From the NCBI GenBank assembly GCA_008704415.1, contig VXIS01000010.1:1-64000 (forward strand): DNA of 64,000 bases, written 5' to 3'. This DNA is from Sphaerosporella brunnea. Taxonomy: Eukaryota; Ascomycota; Pezizomycetes; Pezizales; Pyronemataceae. Below, in pieces: positions 1 through 10,560 of the stretch (its first letter is position 1; each line of letters starts with the position of its first letter). Under the pieces are notes generated by a model. It did not search any database, was not told the DNA's origin, and was given only the letters and a program-made list of their open reading frames with translations. The position numbers were made by a program, and so were the translations under genes.

Positions 1-13
1 TTTCCAACAGTTT

Positions 14-1413
14 CTAGGTTGTGTCCTGCGTGACAAGGCGATGCAGGAACGCCATCTGTTCGTCAGACCCTGTCGGCTCCGTTAGCACCCCCCACCGTTG
101 CAGACGCCATCGGTACTTACTGTTGCACATCCGGTTCTTCAGAAGTTGCTGCTTTGCTGCATCTGCCAACACATCATACGCCTCTGGGGCCACGCCCCAA
201 TAGTGGTGGAAGCTCCACCCGATCATGACTTCTTCTATCGGGTCCCGGGCGTATTTGATCGCCACGCGGATGGAGGGCTGCCAATGGAGCGGCCAGTCTG
301 GCTCTCGGCGCGATCTGAACCCATTTGACTTAAACCGGCTTTTCTAATCAAGGCCCGTTTGGACCAGACATCTCGGACCGAGATCCAGGTGCCCACGGGC
401 CCCGCATTGAGCGCGACATGTAGGCGTCCGCGGGGCCTGCCAGGCACCTGAACTATCAACTATTTTTAAAGAACACAAGGACCCCGGGAAGAGGTCAGCA
501 TTAGCCCGAACAATCGACAATTGCTCTCCTCAACAAGCGCCGCTTTGATATTCATCCTCAAATGCCGGGGTTTGATCACTTGGTTCGCTCGGAGGTTGCC
601 CCATGATCGGCACCAAGGAAATCGCCGAATAACCGGCACCGCCAGGCACCTATGAGATATCCAGACCTGGAGAGGGTCGCCCGGGACCTGTCCGAGGCGC
701 CAGGTGCACGCACCGGCCTGACCCACATTGTGGGGCCCTTTTTGTCCCCGGGCTGGCGCGTCTATTGGCAGCCCTGCGTGGATGTCGTCCACCGCCACCT
801 CGTGGGCAACCAAATTTCTTCGGACACGGGAATGGTCGAGTTGCTTGATGCGATCGTGGAGGTCTTTCTTGGACATCCCAGCGCACCTGGCGGCTGACGG
901 ACAGTCGGTGACCTGCCTACGGAAGTATCCTTGATCGGGGTGGTTCGGGTACGCGGCGGCTGCGCTAGCCTGAAGTTCTTGCAGTTGCGCTGCATCGGGT
1001 TCGATCGCTGGGAGAGCGAAGTGCTTCCACTAAGGCTGCTGTCTCAAAGTCGCGTTATCCGCGATAACCACGTTGAGCTTCCGGAACAAGGCGGCGATTT
1101 CCTTCCGTTGCTTGTTCACGATCACCCAGGGCGACTGCTTCGCCGCCACCGGGCCAGATGAAGAGACGTTGTGCGGCGCGTTGGGTATTCCGGCGCCCGC
1201 TATCGCTGTGTATACCGCTGTGTCAATCAGATGCGGTTGTTGCGGATGTGGTGGACGCCATACCGATACGCAGTCCGGAAACTTGGTTGCGCCCGCCGGC
1301 GGTGGATCCAGCTTGCTGACGCCCGCGACTGTGGTAACGACTCTTCGGCGGAGAACGCCGCGGCTGGCGATAGTACTGAGGTGCAGAGAAATGTGTTGCG
1401 GGAGTGCTCAGCG
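14..1413 (-). pseudogene. Unrecognised gene split by a hAT MITE and an in-frame TAG
   Basis: I do not recognise this protein. On the minus strand one frame is open from about 1413 down to the stop at 14, apart from a TAG at 1030-1032 and the mobile element at 273-776. Taking out the element and one copy of its 8-base duplication joins the codons for VDDIH and VAIKYARD in frame, giving roughly 290 codons. The composition is protein-like: a lysine/arginine-rich stretch around 1080-1120, a charged helix (SKKDLHDRIKQLDH) from 876, and an aromatic-rich C-terminal part near 200 (GWSFHHYWG). The TAG sits after RQQP and before WKHF and could be a CAG to TAG change. Alternatively a 42-base GT-AG segment covering it keeps the frame and could be an intron. 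No start codon is convincing, so a 5' exon may be missing. The MITE makes the present copy non-functional. Confidence 0.5.
273..776. mobile_element. Non-autonomous hAT element, family A copy 1
   Basis: The ends are complementary: the left reads GAGGGCTGCCAATGG and the right ends CTATTGGCAGCCCTG. The flanks are CGCGGATG (265-272) and CGTGGATG (777-784), an 8-base duplication with one mismatch, as expected for hAT transposition. The interior is GC-rich and matches the 48388-48882 copy in the same order, including the GGCCCGTTTGGACC segment and the GCCTGCCAGGCACCT segment. There is no coding capacity. It interrupts the gene at 14-1413. Confidence 0.85.
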
Positions 1414-4400
1414 TGTGGGAGGAGTAGCGAGGCGCAACCTGAGAACTAGGTGATGGATGGTACCGGGCAATGGTGTGTGGGAGAGCTGGGGTTGAAGTGA
1501 AGTCGGTTGCAGTTGGTTAAATGGTCAGGGTTGTGCCTCGCACCTCTTAAGTTCAACCAGACTCTCACTGGCTCGGCAAAGGAAGTGGGTGTTGAAGTAC
1601 TCGTCCCCCGCTGGCTTGACTGTCGCTCAATGTGTGGCGTTGCAATCGCTGTTTCTTGTTTCCGACGTCGCCGGGCCTGTCATTGCCTACCCCCACACCC
1701 CCAGAAAGCACCGTAACCAGGTATAAAAAGACGGCATATGTCCTGCATACCGCCCCAAAACCTTTGAAAAGAGCTGGATACCAGCTAATTTCCGGGTTGT
1801 CCGCAAAACCGCAACATACGGCGCGCGCAAGAAGAAAAAGAAGAAGAAGAAGCAAGCGCCATGCGCGAGCGCCAGTATGAAGCACCTAGACAACGGAACA
1901 AGCGTGTGGAAGAGGGTCACGATGAAGCTGCGCGCCAGACGGCAGCCCAAGCTTGCATCCTTGCCTTCGAGTTCATGAAAAGTGCTTGCTGGACAACTTC
2001 CCTTGCTCGAGCACTTTGCGTTGGGCTGTAACACTCGGAAGGTTCGAAGCCGCTGCATTGGAGCCCGCTGCATCCAGGCCTCATCTTGACGGGTAACTCG
2101 CCGACCCGCGGGTAAGGGAAACAGAGCTGAAGCAGGAGTAGCGAGACTAGTGATGGTAGCCTTCGGCTGCCGTCGGCCATCGACTGCCCAGGGTCCACCC
2201 GCCACTGGTCACCGGAGTAGCTGCGCCGAGCATGCACCGTCCGATCAGAATATGCCACCTGATATATGTCGCCGCGAAGTCGCCGACTGTCTCTGAGTCC
2301 CCTGTCGCCAGCCTCGCTCACTAGCCTACGGGATACACACCATGACCTCATCCCTTATTGAGTATGCTGAGCGGTCTAGGGATGATAGGTCGTCGGGCGG
2401 TCATGCTGGGGAGCCGTCGCGGTAATGAGTATACCGTCGGCGTACTGCCTCTTCCGGGTTTCCAAGGGCCACGAGTCAATGGAACGTGGTCTTCGAACTT
2501 CTTATGTATATCACAGAGCTCTGGGTCCGCAGCCTCTCGGTATTCCGCCACCGTGTCCTGCTTGCTGTTTTCCCAGCCTACATGCGGCCGCGCATCCCGG
2601 CGCATCTGTATATGGGACGGTTAGGCCCTATGGTCGCTTGACGCAATGCGGCTCTACCCTCTTTGCTTATGTTTCCCGCCGAGCTCCCGTTTGCCAGCGC
2701 CTTAGGTTGCCAGAGCGTTTGAGAAGTCGAATGACAGTGTATGTGCGAACGCAAACGTTGCGACGGTTACGGAAGGGCGATGTAACCTGCACTCTCATGT
2801 TGGTAGAGTGAATTCTCCGTGTCGGTTGATCCCCACAATTGTTGCTGTTGAATGGATATGGATTGATGTCTCAACACCCCCCAGCGAGCCGTAGGGTATT
2901 ACGGAGCTTCGGGACGTCAGTTTTTACACGCGGAGGTAAGGCGCAACTCGGCTGATGGTGCGGAACCGAACCCAACGCCGTGTCAGCTCACATTCAAGCT
3001 TGGACACACAGCTCGTACCAACGGGAGCCCAATCAAAATGGACAAGGACGGCGGCCGAATTTCCCGTATTTATGGTTACAGCAATGGCGCTACCACTGAC
3101 GGCTGGTTGTTTTGCAATGCGCTTCTGCACCATTTTCTACTGAACTGAGAAATCGTCGTACTTCGCTTGCAGCTCCCACTTAACGGTATCCGTACTTAGT
3201 GCCTTCTGGCGATGGTGTGCGTCGCCAGATAGACCTGTTTGCAGGTTGAACTGTGCTGCAAACGTTGAAAAGATCAGATCACGAATCCCTAAGGGGCTAT
3301 ACGGCTACACCCCGAGGCATTGAGCAGGAATGTTGAAACGTGCAAGCTTGTTGGCGACGGAGATGCGGTCGAGCGTTGCATCTGCTTCCTGCTTCTGGCA
3401 CGGAGCGTGACATGCTGGTATCCATCCGAGTCTGAGGGCGAATCTCGGCGAGCCAGACAGTCGCGAGTGAAAGAGGAAACTCTGCAGGTGAGTGTCGAGC
3501 GCGGTGGTGAATCGCAAGAGCGACACACTTGACCACTCCGCCAAAGCGCCGGTTGATATACTGATTGTCGTTTTGCGAGTGACGCCAATGCACCCAATTC
3601 CAGTTTGCGAGCGATGCTTCAATTGCAATCCGATAAATTAACCACCACCATGCCAGACACATCATAACCGCGGGGGGGCCTGCTCAGCCAGCATATATTG
3701 TAACTTGACATCCGCAACGGCAACGAAAAGCCTGACCGGGAACGCTCGATCAAACTTTCCACGGTTGCTCTTGCCATCCATGTACCTCAATGGGAGGTGA
3801 TGCGCCGCAACAACGTGGGCTCAGTGTACCGTGGGTCGTTGGGTGTGCGGGGTTTGGTCGTGCTGTGGTATTTCCGGGCTCCGTAGATGGAGACAGGCTC
3901 ACGCGGTTCCTGCGGAGAGATGCAGTCGCGTGGAGGAGTGGCCAACCAGGAAACTCGACGCTGCTACCCTTTGCCACGGTTACATTTTTCCGCCATCAGG
4001 CACCTCGCTCCTGCTCCGTTCCTCGCGCGAAGGGACTCCAAACCCATAACCACAGCAAAATATCCACCGGCGAGGCAGATGGCATATGTTCTGCCACCCC
4101 AACCCCAACCCCCACCCCCCTCGCCATACAGTTATACACTGCGCCCCATGTTGCCTCCCACACCCACGCCGCGCATACGCAGCACCGATTCCACAGAGAC
4201 TTGAAGCCTCAACCACGTCCCGCCACGCACGTCAATCCCCACCAGACGGAAGTTGGAGCGGAAATCATTCCAATAACTGCTAACACCGCTGGGATCATTT
4301 ATCGTTTCGCAGGCCTCGCGATCGGCAGACATGCCTTCCCGCCGCATCTCGAGCATGCTCAGTGGGCCTCATGGTTGAATCCATTCTCTGCCTGGTTCGA

Positions 4401-4864
4401 TGTTCCGACGGTGGTAGACGCGCCGTAGACGCCGCCGCCGCTTGTTCCGATGGCTACATACCACCTCATCTGGATCAGTGCAAGCTAGGCTCGGAGGCGG
4501 GGCCGCTCGATGGTTCCCGTTGTCGGTGGGAAGAGCCAATGATGCTCCACACAATCAAATACGCCACGTGGGAGATGTCACCCCGCGGTTTCAGTCTTCA
4601 GTCGTCACACAGTGACGCCGCATTCGGCACCAAGCATGGTAGGATCCTATCGCCTACGGGGTAGCCGCGGTTACCGCATCCCGCATTGAGTATCGTAAGA
4701 CCTACCGTGAGTACCTGCGCAATGCGACTGCAATCTCGTCAGGCGGTGCCTGAATCCACGTACCGGCGCGGATGCGTGGCTCCCTTGTAGAACCCTTCTT
4801 CGTGCGTGTTGATCTATGCAGTATCGATACTTTATTACTCTATGGGGAGCCGAGTGTGAACGGG
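1414..4864. other. No convincing gene
   Basis: I see no conserved motif here. An AAG-rich purine run lies at 1831-1855. A minus-strand frame at 2348-2605 has protein-like composition in its first half (WENSKQDTVAEYREAADPEL) but no partner exon. Other open frames overlap in many phases and look random. Confidence 0.5.
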
Positions 4865-5109
4865 TGTAACAAGATAGAATTAGAGTATCTGTACAGATAG
4901 AGGTAAGATAGCTGGCGCTTGGTTCTGCCTCTCAAAGGAGAGAACCAAGCGCAAGGCTCCGTACCTCGTAAAGAACACATCTACGCACGTTCTTAATACC
5001 CACTGCGTGAAGTTTGGCGACACGCAACCCCACCTATACCATCAACAACCTCCCTGCTTCTCTTCTTGATTCTCTTCTTTTTTTCCTTCTTCCGTTTCTC
5101 TTGACATCA
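4865..5109 (+). repeat. Possible solo LTR of a copia-type element
   Basis: The stretch opens with TGTAACAAGATAGAATTAG and ends in a long pyrimidine tract followed by TTGACATCA. It holds a palindrome (ATCTGTACAGAT near 4887) and a hairpin with 12-base perfect arms, GCGCTTGGTTCT at 4915-4926 and AGAACCAAGCGC at 4941-4952. That architecture, followed by a CT-rich tail, resembles LTRs of fungal Ty1/copia elements as I know them. I found no 5-base target duplication and no gag-pol nearby, so a solo or truncated LTR is the most I can claim. Confidence 0.35.
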
Positions 5110-5297
5110 TGAAACTGCGTTCACAGTCGGTGAAAGAGAACCTGATTAGGCACATCCGAAAAATGCCTATAGAGGAAAAGCGCGCCGCAAGCCCAAGCGC
5201 AAGGTGAACCCTCGGACCCCAACAACCAAGAGCATTCGCTCCGGCATCATCAGTACATGCCTATCGAACATGACGATCGTCGCAAGGTCCTCGCAGC

Positions 5298-6159
5298 CAG
5301 GGCGGTCAATAGTCCGGCCGGCCGCCAGGTCGAACGGGGCCCAACGAGTGGGTCAGGTCGGGCCGGTGATGTGGCAAGCCTCACAGCTTCGGGCCGCCAT
5401 AATAAAACCCTCGATATCTGATAGGTGCGGGACGGTGCCCGGTATCTTGAATTAAGGTCGGGTCGGCCGAACGCAGAATAAGCGCGCCCAGTTGGGAAGC
5501 TCCCCAGTCGATGCATTTGAGCGATTTCAGCAACTCCCGGTCGAAGGATTCGCTGACATGCGAGACTACTGGGTTAAAGCGATGAACCAACGCTCCAATG
5601 CAATGTTCGGACGGGGTCTGCCTCGCATGTGAGTTGAGCTCAATGCGATTCCAGCGATGTCGGCTGGAGCAGAACGTGTGTTCATCGGGTAAGAGTGTCC
5701 TTTGAGGTAGGTGTCGATGGAAGCATCACTAACAACAATTCCCAGGGGTCAATACACGATTACGGGACGATGTTGTAGAAGCCATAGAATGCCTCCAATT
5801 CTGGGCGAGGGAACATATGATGTATGCGGCGGGTTCACAAATTCATCAGGTTGAGCATATGCTGAGTGACTTGAAACAGCGGGGGGCGGAGATGGAGGGG
5901 TATCTGGAGGTCCTCAGGTTGTTGAATCTGTATCTCGCGTTTATTTTTCTTTCCTTGGTGTATGTGTAAGCAAAAAACTACAGATGCCTGGCGGGCCTGC
6001 CGGGCGCCGGGTACTTCTGGGCCTGGCGGGTGCCCGTAGGCGCCTGGGTCTCGATGCAACAAGCCTGGTCCAAACGGGCCGTGATTTCAAAACCCCGTTT
6101 CAATCAGTCCGGTTCAGGCCGCGCTCAAAGCCGGACTGGCCGCACTTTTGACAGCCCTG
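5298..6159 (+). mobile_element. Decayed hAT element, family A copy 2 (862 bases)
   Basis: The element starts CAGGGCGGTCAATAG and ends CTTTTGACAGCCCTG. It is flanked by perfect 8-base duplications CTCGCAGC at 5290-5297 and 6160-6167. Its outer parts are the reverse complement of the 48388-48882 copy, which looks like an internally deleted version. Unlike the short copies it keeps part of a transposase gene. It is the key copy tying the short elements to the hAT superfamily. Confidence 0.9.
5482..5969 (+). pseudogene. hAT transposase C-terminal remnant
   Basis: The encoded pieces are the hAT dimerisation region. A helix with FERFQQLP and MRDYWVKAM comes first, then the family signature NAIPAMSAGAERVF around 5639-5683, and after a likely intron RDDVVEAIECLQFWARE. 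The intron runs from GTAAGAG at 5689 to CCCAG at 5745 and contains a perfect branch site CACTAAC. The frames on its two sides are off by one base, and a TGA interrupts the first exon at 5630-5632, so this copy is dead. The tail MLSDLKQRGAEMEGYLEVL is also readable in the 48388 copy on the minus strand as MLSDLEQRGAEMEGYLEVL, showing common descent. The N-terminal zinc finger and catalytic regions are absent. Confidence 0.75.
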
Positions 6160-6649
6160 CTCGCAGCCACCGCGGAGCGGGCGTCGGCGTCGGCGTCGCC
6201 GTCGGCGTCGGCAGTTCAGGAAACCACCTGGTCGATTCTCGTCGATGTGCGCCATGGAATCGTTTGTGCAATTACCGTCTCATTTGGAGCATCGACCTCT
6301 AATGGGACTCTCATCGTGTTTCGTCTTGTCGGGTGGAGGTTGCTATACGTGTTCATTCTGGCTACCTCATAATCGCTGTTTTCTTGCAAATATATACAGT
6401 TCAGGCGGCCTGGAACCAGCAGTTCGGCGGGCTCCGTTGGTGCAGATGTTGACGATAATCAATGGAGTGGTGAGCGAGCGAGAACGCTGAGGAAGCCGGT
6501 CGCAACGCTTCCGGGCCATAGGTCTTGCATACGCCTCGGTGATATTCGGTCCAGCTACGTTCGCAGTGGAAATTACGATAGAACATTACTGGGTGCCCCG
6601 CATCCTCCCAATCTCTTCAACCCGACTGCACTGCCCTGTGAAGTAAGGC
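6160..6649. other. No gene; short GCGTCG repeat
   Basis: A GTCGGC/GCGTCG simple repeat lies at 6179-6213, next to the element end. The rest shows no conserved coding signal. Confidence 0.5.
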
Positions 6650-7272
6650 TGCGCCGAGAGGATAGCTGCTGTACAACAGGTGCGATCTGTGCCAGGTCAC
6701 AAAGGCATTCCGGGCAACGAGCTGGCAGACAAGCACGCCAAGGCAGCAGAACAAGGCCGAAGTAAGCCCCTGACCGACGACCTCCTGAGAACCACGTCGC
6801 TCGCCGCAATCAGCCACCAGAGCACTCAGGCAAGGTCCTGGGACAGAGACGAATGGCTGGCCAAGCACTGAGCCGCCAAAACGTACTACCGACGACGAAA
6901 GAAGCACGACCCCGCCGCGGCCAAAACGAACAAGTCGCTGGCGTCGCGTTTCTATCAGTTCCGCACCGGCAAAGCCCCGACAGGCCCATACCTCCGGAAG
7001 ACAGGCCGATGAGCGGATGACAAGTGCTGGTGGTGCGGCAGCGGTGCCGTCCAGACACGGGACCTCCTTTTCAAGTTTTGCAAGAGGTGAAAGAACGAGC
7101 AGCGGGTCCTCTGGAGGATGGTTTCGGAGCCTACGAAGGGAGGAGGACGGAAGCGACGGCGACGGCCAACTCCGCTCTGCTCGCGGATGATAGGTGCACG
7201 GAGGCCGTCATGGACTTCCTAAACACGACCAAAGTCGGATCATGGCCTGATAGAGGCATCCTGTTATAAGAC
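6650..7272 (+). mobile_element. LINE 3' end fragment (RNase H C-terminus and zinc knuckle)
   Basis: The translation holds the last part of a LINE RNase H (VPGHKGIPGNELADKHAKAA), a basic linker and a degraded zinc knuckle with CWWCGSGAVQTRD. This is the usual order at the 3' end of ORF2 in Tad-like fungal LINEs. Several stops interrupt it (after LAKH, after RKTGR and after FCKR). The 3' terminus, CATGGCCTGATAGAGG followed by AGACTTTTTTTT, matches the terminus of the minus-strand fragment at 32376-32930, so both are 5'-truncated insertions of one family. The reverse transcriptase part is missing. Confidence 0.8.
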
Positions 7273-7464
7273 TTTTTTTTCCCTTGGTGCGCTTTTACAA
7301 TTTGGTGCGATTCCCTTAGTCCTTTTCCTTGGAAGAGCCGCGGGCCTCAGTCGTCGGCTCTGCCGAAGGGGTAGCATAGCCTTTTCTTCTACATACGAGT
7401 GAACACCTGTGTGGCGACCACACGGTCTGTGGTCATCTGTGACGTTTATATGGTTACGCGGAGA

Positions 7465-7810
7465 TCATGACCCCTCGTTGTCCTTTGCACGATTGCTTTT
7501 TTTGAGATCGTGGAGATTATGACCCCCCGCCGTCCTTTGCACGAGATCACGGCTTGTTGCACGGGACAGCGCCACATATAGTTGTCCGTGCCTGAATACC
7601 ACCTCCTGCACATTGACACCAACGTACTTCAGCGACTGCCCTTGGGACTTGTTCATCGTCATAGGGAACGCCAAGCGCATAGAATATTGAAGCCGGATTA
7701 ACTTGAACGACATATCCCCGTCAGCAGTACTGACAATCTTGATCCTTGGGAGGCCAACGCCCGATAATATAACAGCTGTCGCCCCAAATTAGCCACAATC
7801 CATCGCGATG
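7465..7810 (-). pseudogene. Helitron helicase C-terminal fragment
   Basis: The minus strand encodes the end of a PIF1-like Helitron helicase: LPRIKI near 7760, then LIRLQYSMRLAFPMTMNKSQ and GQLYVALSRATSRDL. These correspond to the conserved FIPRI, NKSQGQ and YVALSR blocks of helicase motifs V-VI. The N-terminal helicase motifs and Rep domain are absent. The last 30 or so codons are partly duplicated: GAGATCATGACCCC at 7463 recurs as GAGATTATGACCCC at 7513, each followed by CGTCC/TGTCC TTTGCACGA. I did not find a convincing Helitron CTRR terminus. Confidence 0.75.
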
Positions 7811-8118
7811 ATGCCGCAAGGAAAGATCGAAGAGTGATGTACTAAGGCGAGAGACCTCACTCGCAATCGCTCGCCCCAACTGCTCCGACTTCGATTTCAT
7901 TCCATGGCTCTGCTCCGTGATCATCTCACTGGCGCTCGTTCCATGGCTCTGCTCCAAAATGCGTCACACACGACAGCACGGATCGTCACTCGCTGGGAAG
8001 CCGGGTAAATTTTCGCGCCGGAAACCTTGCTCCATGTAGTAGGAGATGTCATGGCCGCAAGTGGCCGAATACAATATGATTAAACAAAAACAAAACACAG
8101 GTGCGATCCTCCAAGCCT

Positions 8119-8578
8119 TCAGTACGGACGGGGGGCGGGGGGGTGAGGTTTTAACGTTCTTGGTCTTTTGGCTGGTTCCGCTGAGCCCTCAGGATCTGGT
8201 GGTACGAGGAGATCCGCGAGGAGATTCTCCAAATACTCATTTCCTCGTTCCCGTCCACTTTCCTCCACCTGCTCCAGTTCCTGTTCCTGTTCCTCGTCCT
8301 CATCATTTTCCTCATGTTGCGCCCCACGATCGCCGCCGAGAAAACCGCCATAGCGGCGAGATTCACCATCGATGAGACAGGCGCCTGCTCTTCCGAGCCC
8401 GGATTGATGGCGCCACCTCGTTGTAGATGTAGGGTTCTTTTGCTCGCTCGCACTGCCCATCGCTGTTGGCTCCTCCTGCTGTGGTGTAGGATACGAGTTT
8501 GGTGTGGGATATACCAGTTTGAGGGCGGGGAGGCGCAGTTGGTGTCTGTGCAAAGGGGTCGAAGGTGAGCTGTTCCAA
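8119..8578 (-). CDS. Hypothetical acidic, Glu/Gln-rich protein (fragment)
   Basis: I do not recognise it. Two minus-strand frames look coding. The first starts at 8578 with MEQLTFDPFAQTPTAPP, and the second continues as TPQQEEPTAMGSASEQKN and then a Glu/Gln run (EDEEQEQELEQVEE) and PAKRPRTLKP before a stop at 8119. The run comes from a GTTCCT/CCTCGT simple repeat at 8275-8315. The frame changes near 8500. A GTATAT...CACAG segment there looks intron-like, but the phases do not fit, so a frameshift is possible. Confidence 0.35.
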
Positions 8579-9194
8579 GGTGAGGGCTGTTTATATTTTA
8601 GGTGCCTAACCGTCGCACCAAACGATCCCCTGAAAATAAGATTCCCCCAACTCGAAAGCGTCGAGTGCGAGTCCGTGCGATTGAACGCCCGCTGCCGCCG
8701 ACCGCTACCTCTTACCGGTCGTCATAGGGAGATCAGAATGCTCGCAGCCTCGTACATGTTTGTCAGTGTAGCGACCACTCATTGACACAGCTGTCGTCCA
8801 ACACAACCACCCATCCAGCGCCATCGTCGTTTCCACAGTGCGCCCAAAAGTACCGGTATCCGCGTTCCACTCCACCGCTCCGCAATGAGTGGTACTTTGC
8901 ATCGCCGCAGCGCGATGGACGCGCTCATCCCGGAGCGTGAAACGTAACGCGCACTGCCGTTGAAGTTCGTCGTCCCAGGATCCCCCAGGATTTATATCAT
9001 CCCGCAAGACCAAATCCAGACATACCAGGTACGCACAAATTGTTGAACGACGACGAGGTTGAGAGAGGAGATAAAGCTTAGTTCTCTCCCGACGCCGCAG
9101 GGCGAGCGTCGGGCCTTTATATACAGCGCCGCGTGGGCAAAACAACAGGAAAAAGGACAAATATCAACCACGGAAAACGGAACAAGAAATCTAG
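8579..9194. other. No convincing gene
   Basis: A minus-strand open frame at 8705-9160 has low-complexity, unconvincing composition. The downstream part (about 9120-9194) may belong to a 5' portion of the reading frame at 9195-9884, which is open upstream of a TAG at 9192-9194. Confidence 0.4.
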
Positions 9195-9884
9195 ACCCAC
9201 GGTCGCCACCCGAAATCCTTTTCCAACACAAATCCCGGTGGCGGATATTGGTGCCGGCAAGCTGCCGTTTGGGTTGCCTCTCCGCGCATCAAGGAGCTGA
9301 AACACGTTGTAGAAGGACAGCTGGATATCGACCGGCAGTCCGTCCTGGATTCACGTGGCAATCGCATCGATGAAACCCACTGGCCGGTAGTCAGGAGCTC
9401 GTGGCCATACTACACGGACAAGTTCACCGTGCTTGGCGCATCGCTGTTCTCGGATTCCTTGTACACCATGCAGTTCAAGGACAAGCGCCTGACAATCAAG
9501 CTTGCGGTTCCCCGGCCGCACAACCTCACTGTCAGCGATCTCGTCAGCATCGCGGTCGCATACATTGGCCAGCTCCAGATGTCCGGTGAGCTCGCAGTCT
9601 CCACATTTATCGCGGTGCAGACGCTGTGGATCCAGCGTCCCGACATATGTGTACCGATGCAAGACCTACTGATGGCTTCCGCGAGGAACATCTCGCAGGT
9701 TAGATTGTCTATCGGGAGGCGCTTTTTCGAGGCTCTGGGCATCGACGATGACGATTGGACGCACCAGATAAGGATTGCGGAACATGACGTGGTCGTGCGC
9801 ACCGACGACGGCAACTGGATTGAGGTATCTGGTCCTGACAACCCGACCCTGGGAAGCCTGCAGATCAGTGATTCGCACTTGTGA
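9195..9884 (+). CDS. Orphan protein, 3' exon of 229 codons
   Basis: I do not recognise the family. The frame is open for 229 codons and ends at a TGA. Composition is globular: hydrophobic strands and helices such as SDLVSIAVAYIGQLQ and STFIAVQTLWIQRPD, then an acidic segment (GIDDDDWTHQIRIAEHD). The first in-frame ATG lies at about 9469, well inside the coherent stretch, and the same frame continues upstream of a TAG at 9192-9194. A 5' exon or a nonsense change is therefore likely. A tandem repeat of about 80 bases begins some 270 bases downstream. Confidence 0.45.
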   Translation, partial: THGRHPKSFSNTNPGGGYWCRQAAVWVASPRIKELKHVVEGQLDIDRQSVLDSRGNRIDETHWPVVRSSWPYYTDKFTVLGASLFSDSLYTMQFKDKRLTIKLAVPRPHNLTVSDLVSIAVAYIGQLQMSGELAVSTFIAVQTLWIQRPDICVPMQDLLMASARNISQVRLSIGRRFFEALGIDDDDWTHQIRIAEHDVVVRTDDGNWIEVSGPDNPTLGSLQISDSHL

Positions 9885-10149
9885 CTTTCGGGCGAGCAAA
9901 CAGTGGCTGAGTGATGCTGCATATCTGGGGAGGAATGGTCTGATTGGGCATTAAAGGGATGCAGCTAGAGATTGCGTAATTTGATTAGCTCTGTACCTTC
10001 AATATATCTCTTCTACATAAGTTCTTAGTGTCCATTGCTCAAATCCTATGGTCAAAAGGTTATGAGCCCGGCGCTACGACTTCGATAAGAACAGACAACC
10101 CCAGGAAGAGATGCGACGACGGAAGTCGCGACAAGGTCGGAAAACGCGC

Positions 10150-10560
10150 TGCTTGCGACCAGTTTGGGCCGCGGAACCCTGAGGTTGTGGGAGTTAACAC
10201 AGCTGGAGCTTGGAGGATTGCCTGCGATCTTAGCTCACCGACAGCCTGAGCTGTGGGCGTAAGACAACTGGAGCTGTGACGATCGCTTGCGGACCGAAAA
10301 GAAGCGATCGTAGCTCACCGAAAGCCTGAGTTGTGGGCTCAAGACGATTGGAACTTGACGGATCGTCTGTGGATCGGAAGAGAAGCGATCCTAGCTCACC
10401 CGAAGCCTGAGTTCTGGGCTTAAAACAACGGGGGCTTGGAGGATCGCCTGCCGATACGGGAGCGCGATCTTAGCTCCCCGAAAGCGTGAGTTGTGGGCAT
10501 AAGATAACTGGATCTTGAAGGCTTGTCCGACGGATCGGAAGGGAACCGGAAACTCAACGG
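10150..10560 (+). repeat. Tandem repeat, about five copies of an 80-base unit
   Basis: The unit begins AGCTCACCGAAAGCCTGAG and continues TTGTGGGC...AAGACAACTGGAGCTTG...GATCG. Well-conserved starts are at 10232, 10312, 10393 and 10472 (spacing 79-81), with a poorer first copy from about 10152. The copies have diverged, so the array is not recent. It is not coding in any frame. Confidence 0.8.

Noticed and set aside
7272..7460. Helitron 3' hairpin and CTRR end
   Set aside because: A GAGCCG/CGGCTC stem exists, but the spacing and following base do not fit a Helitron terminus.
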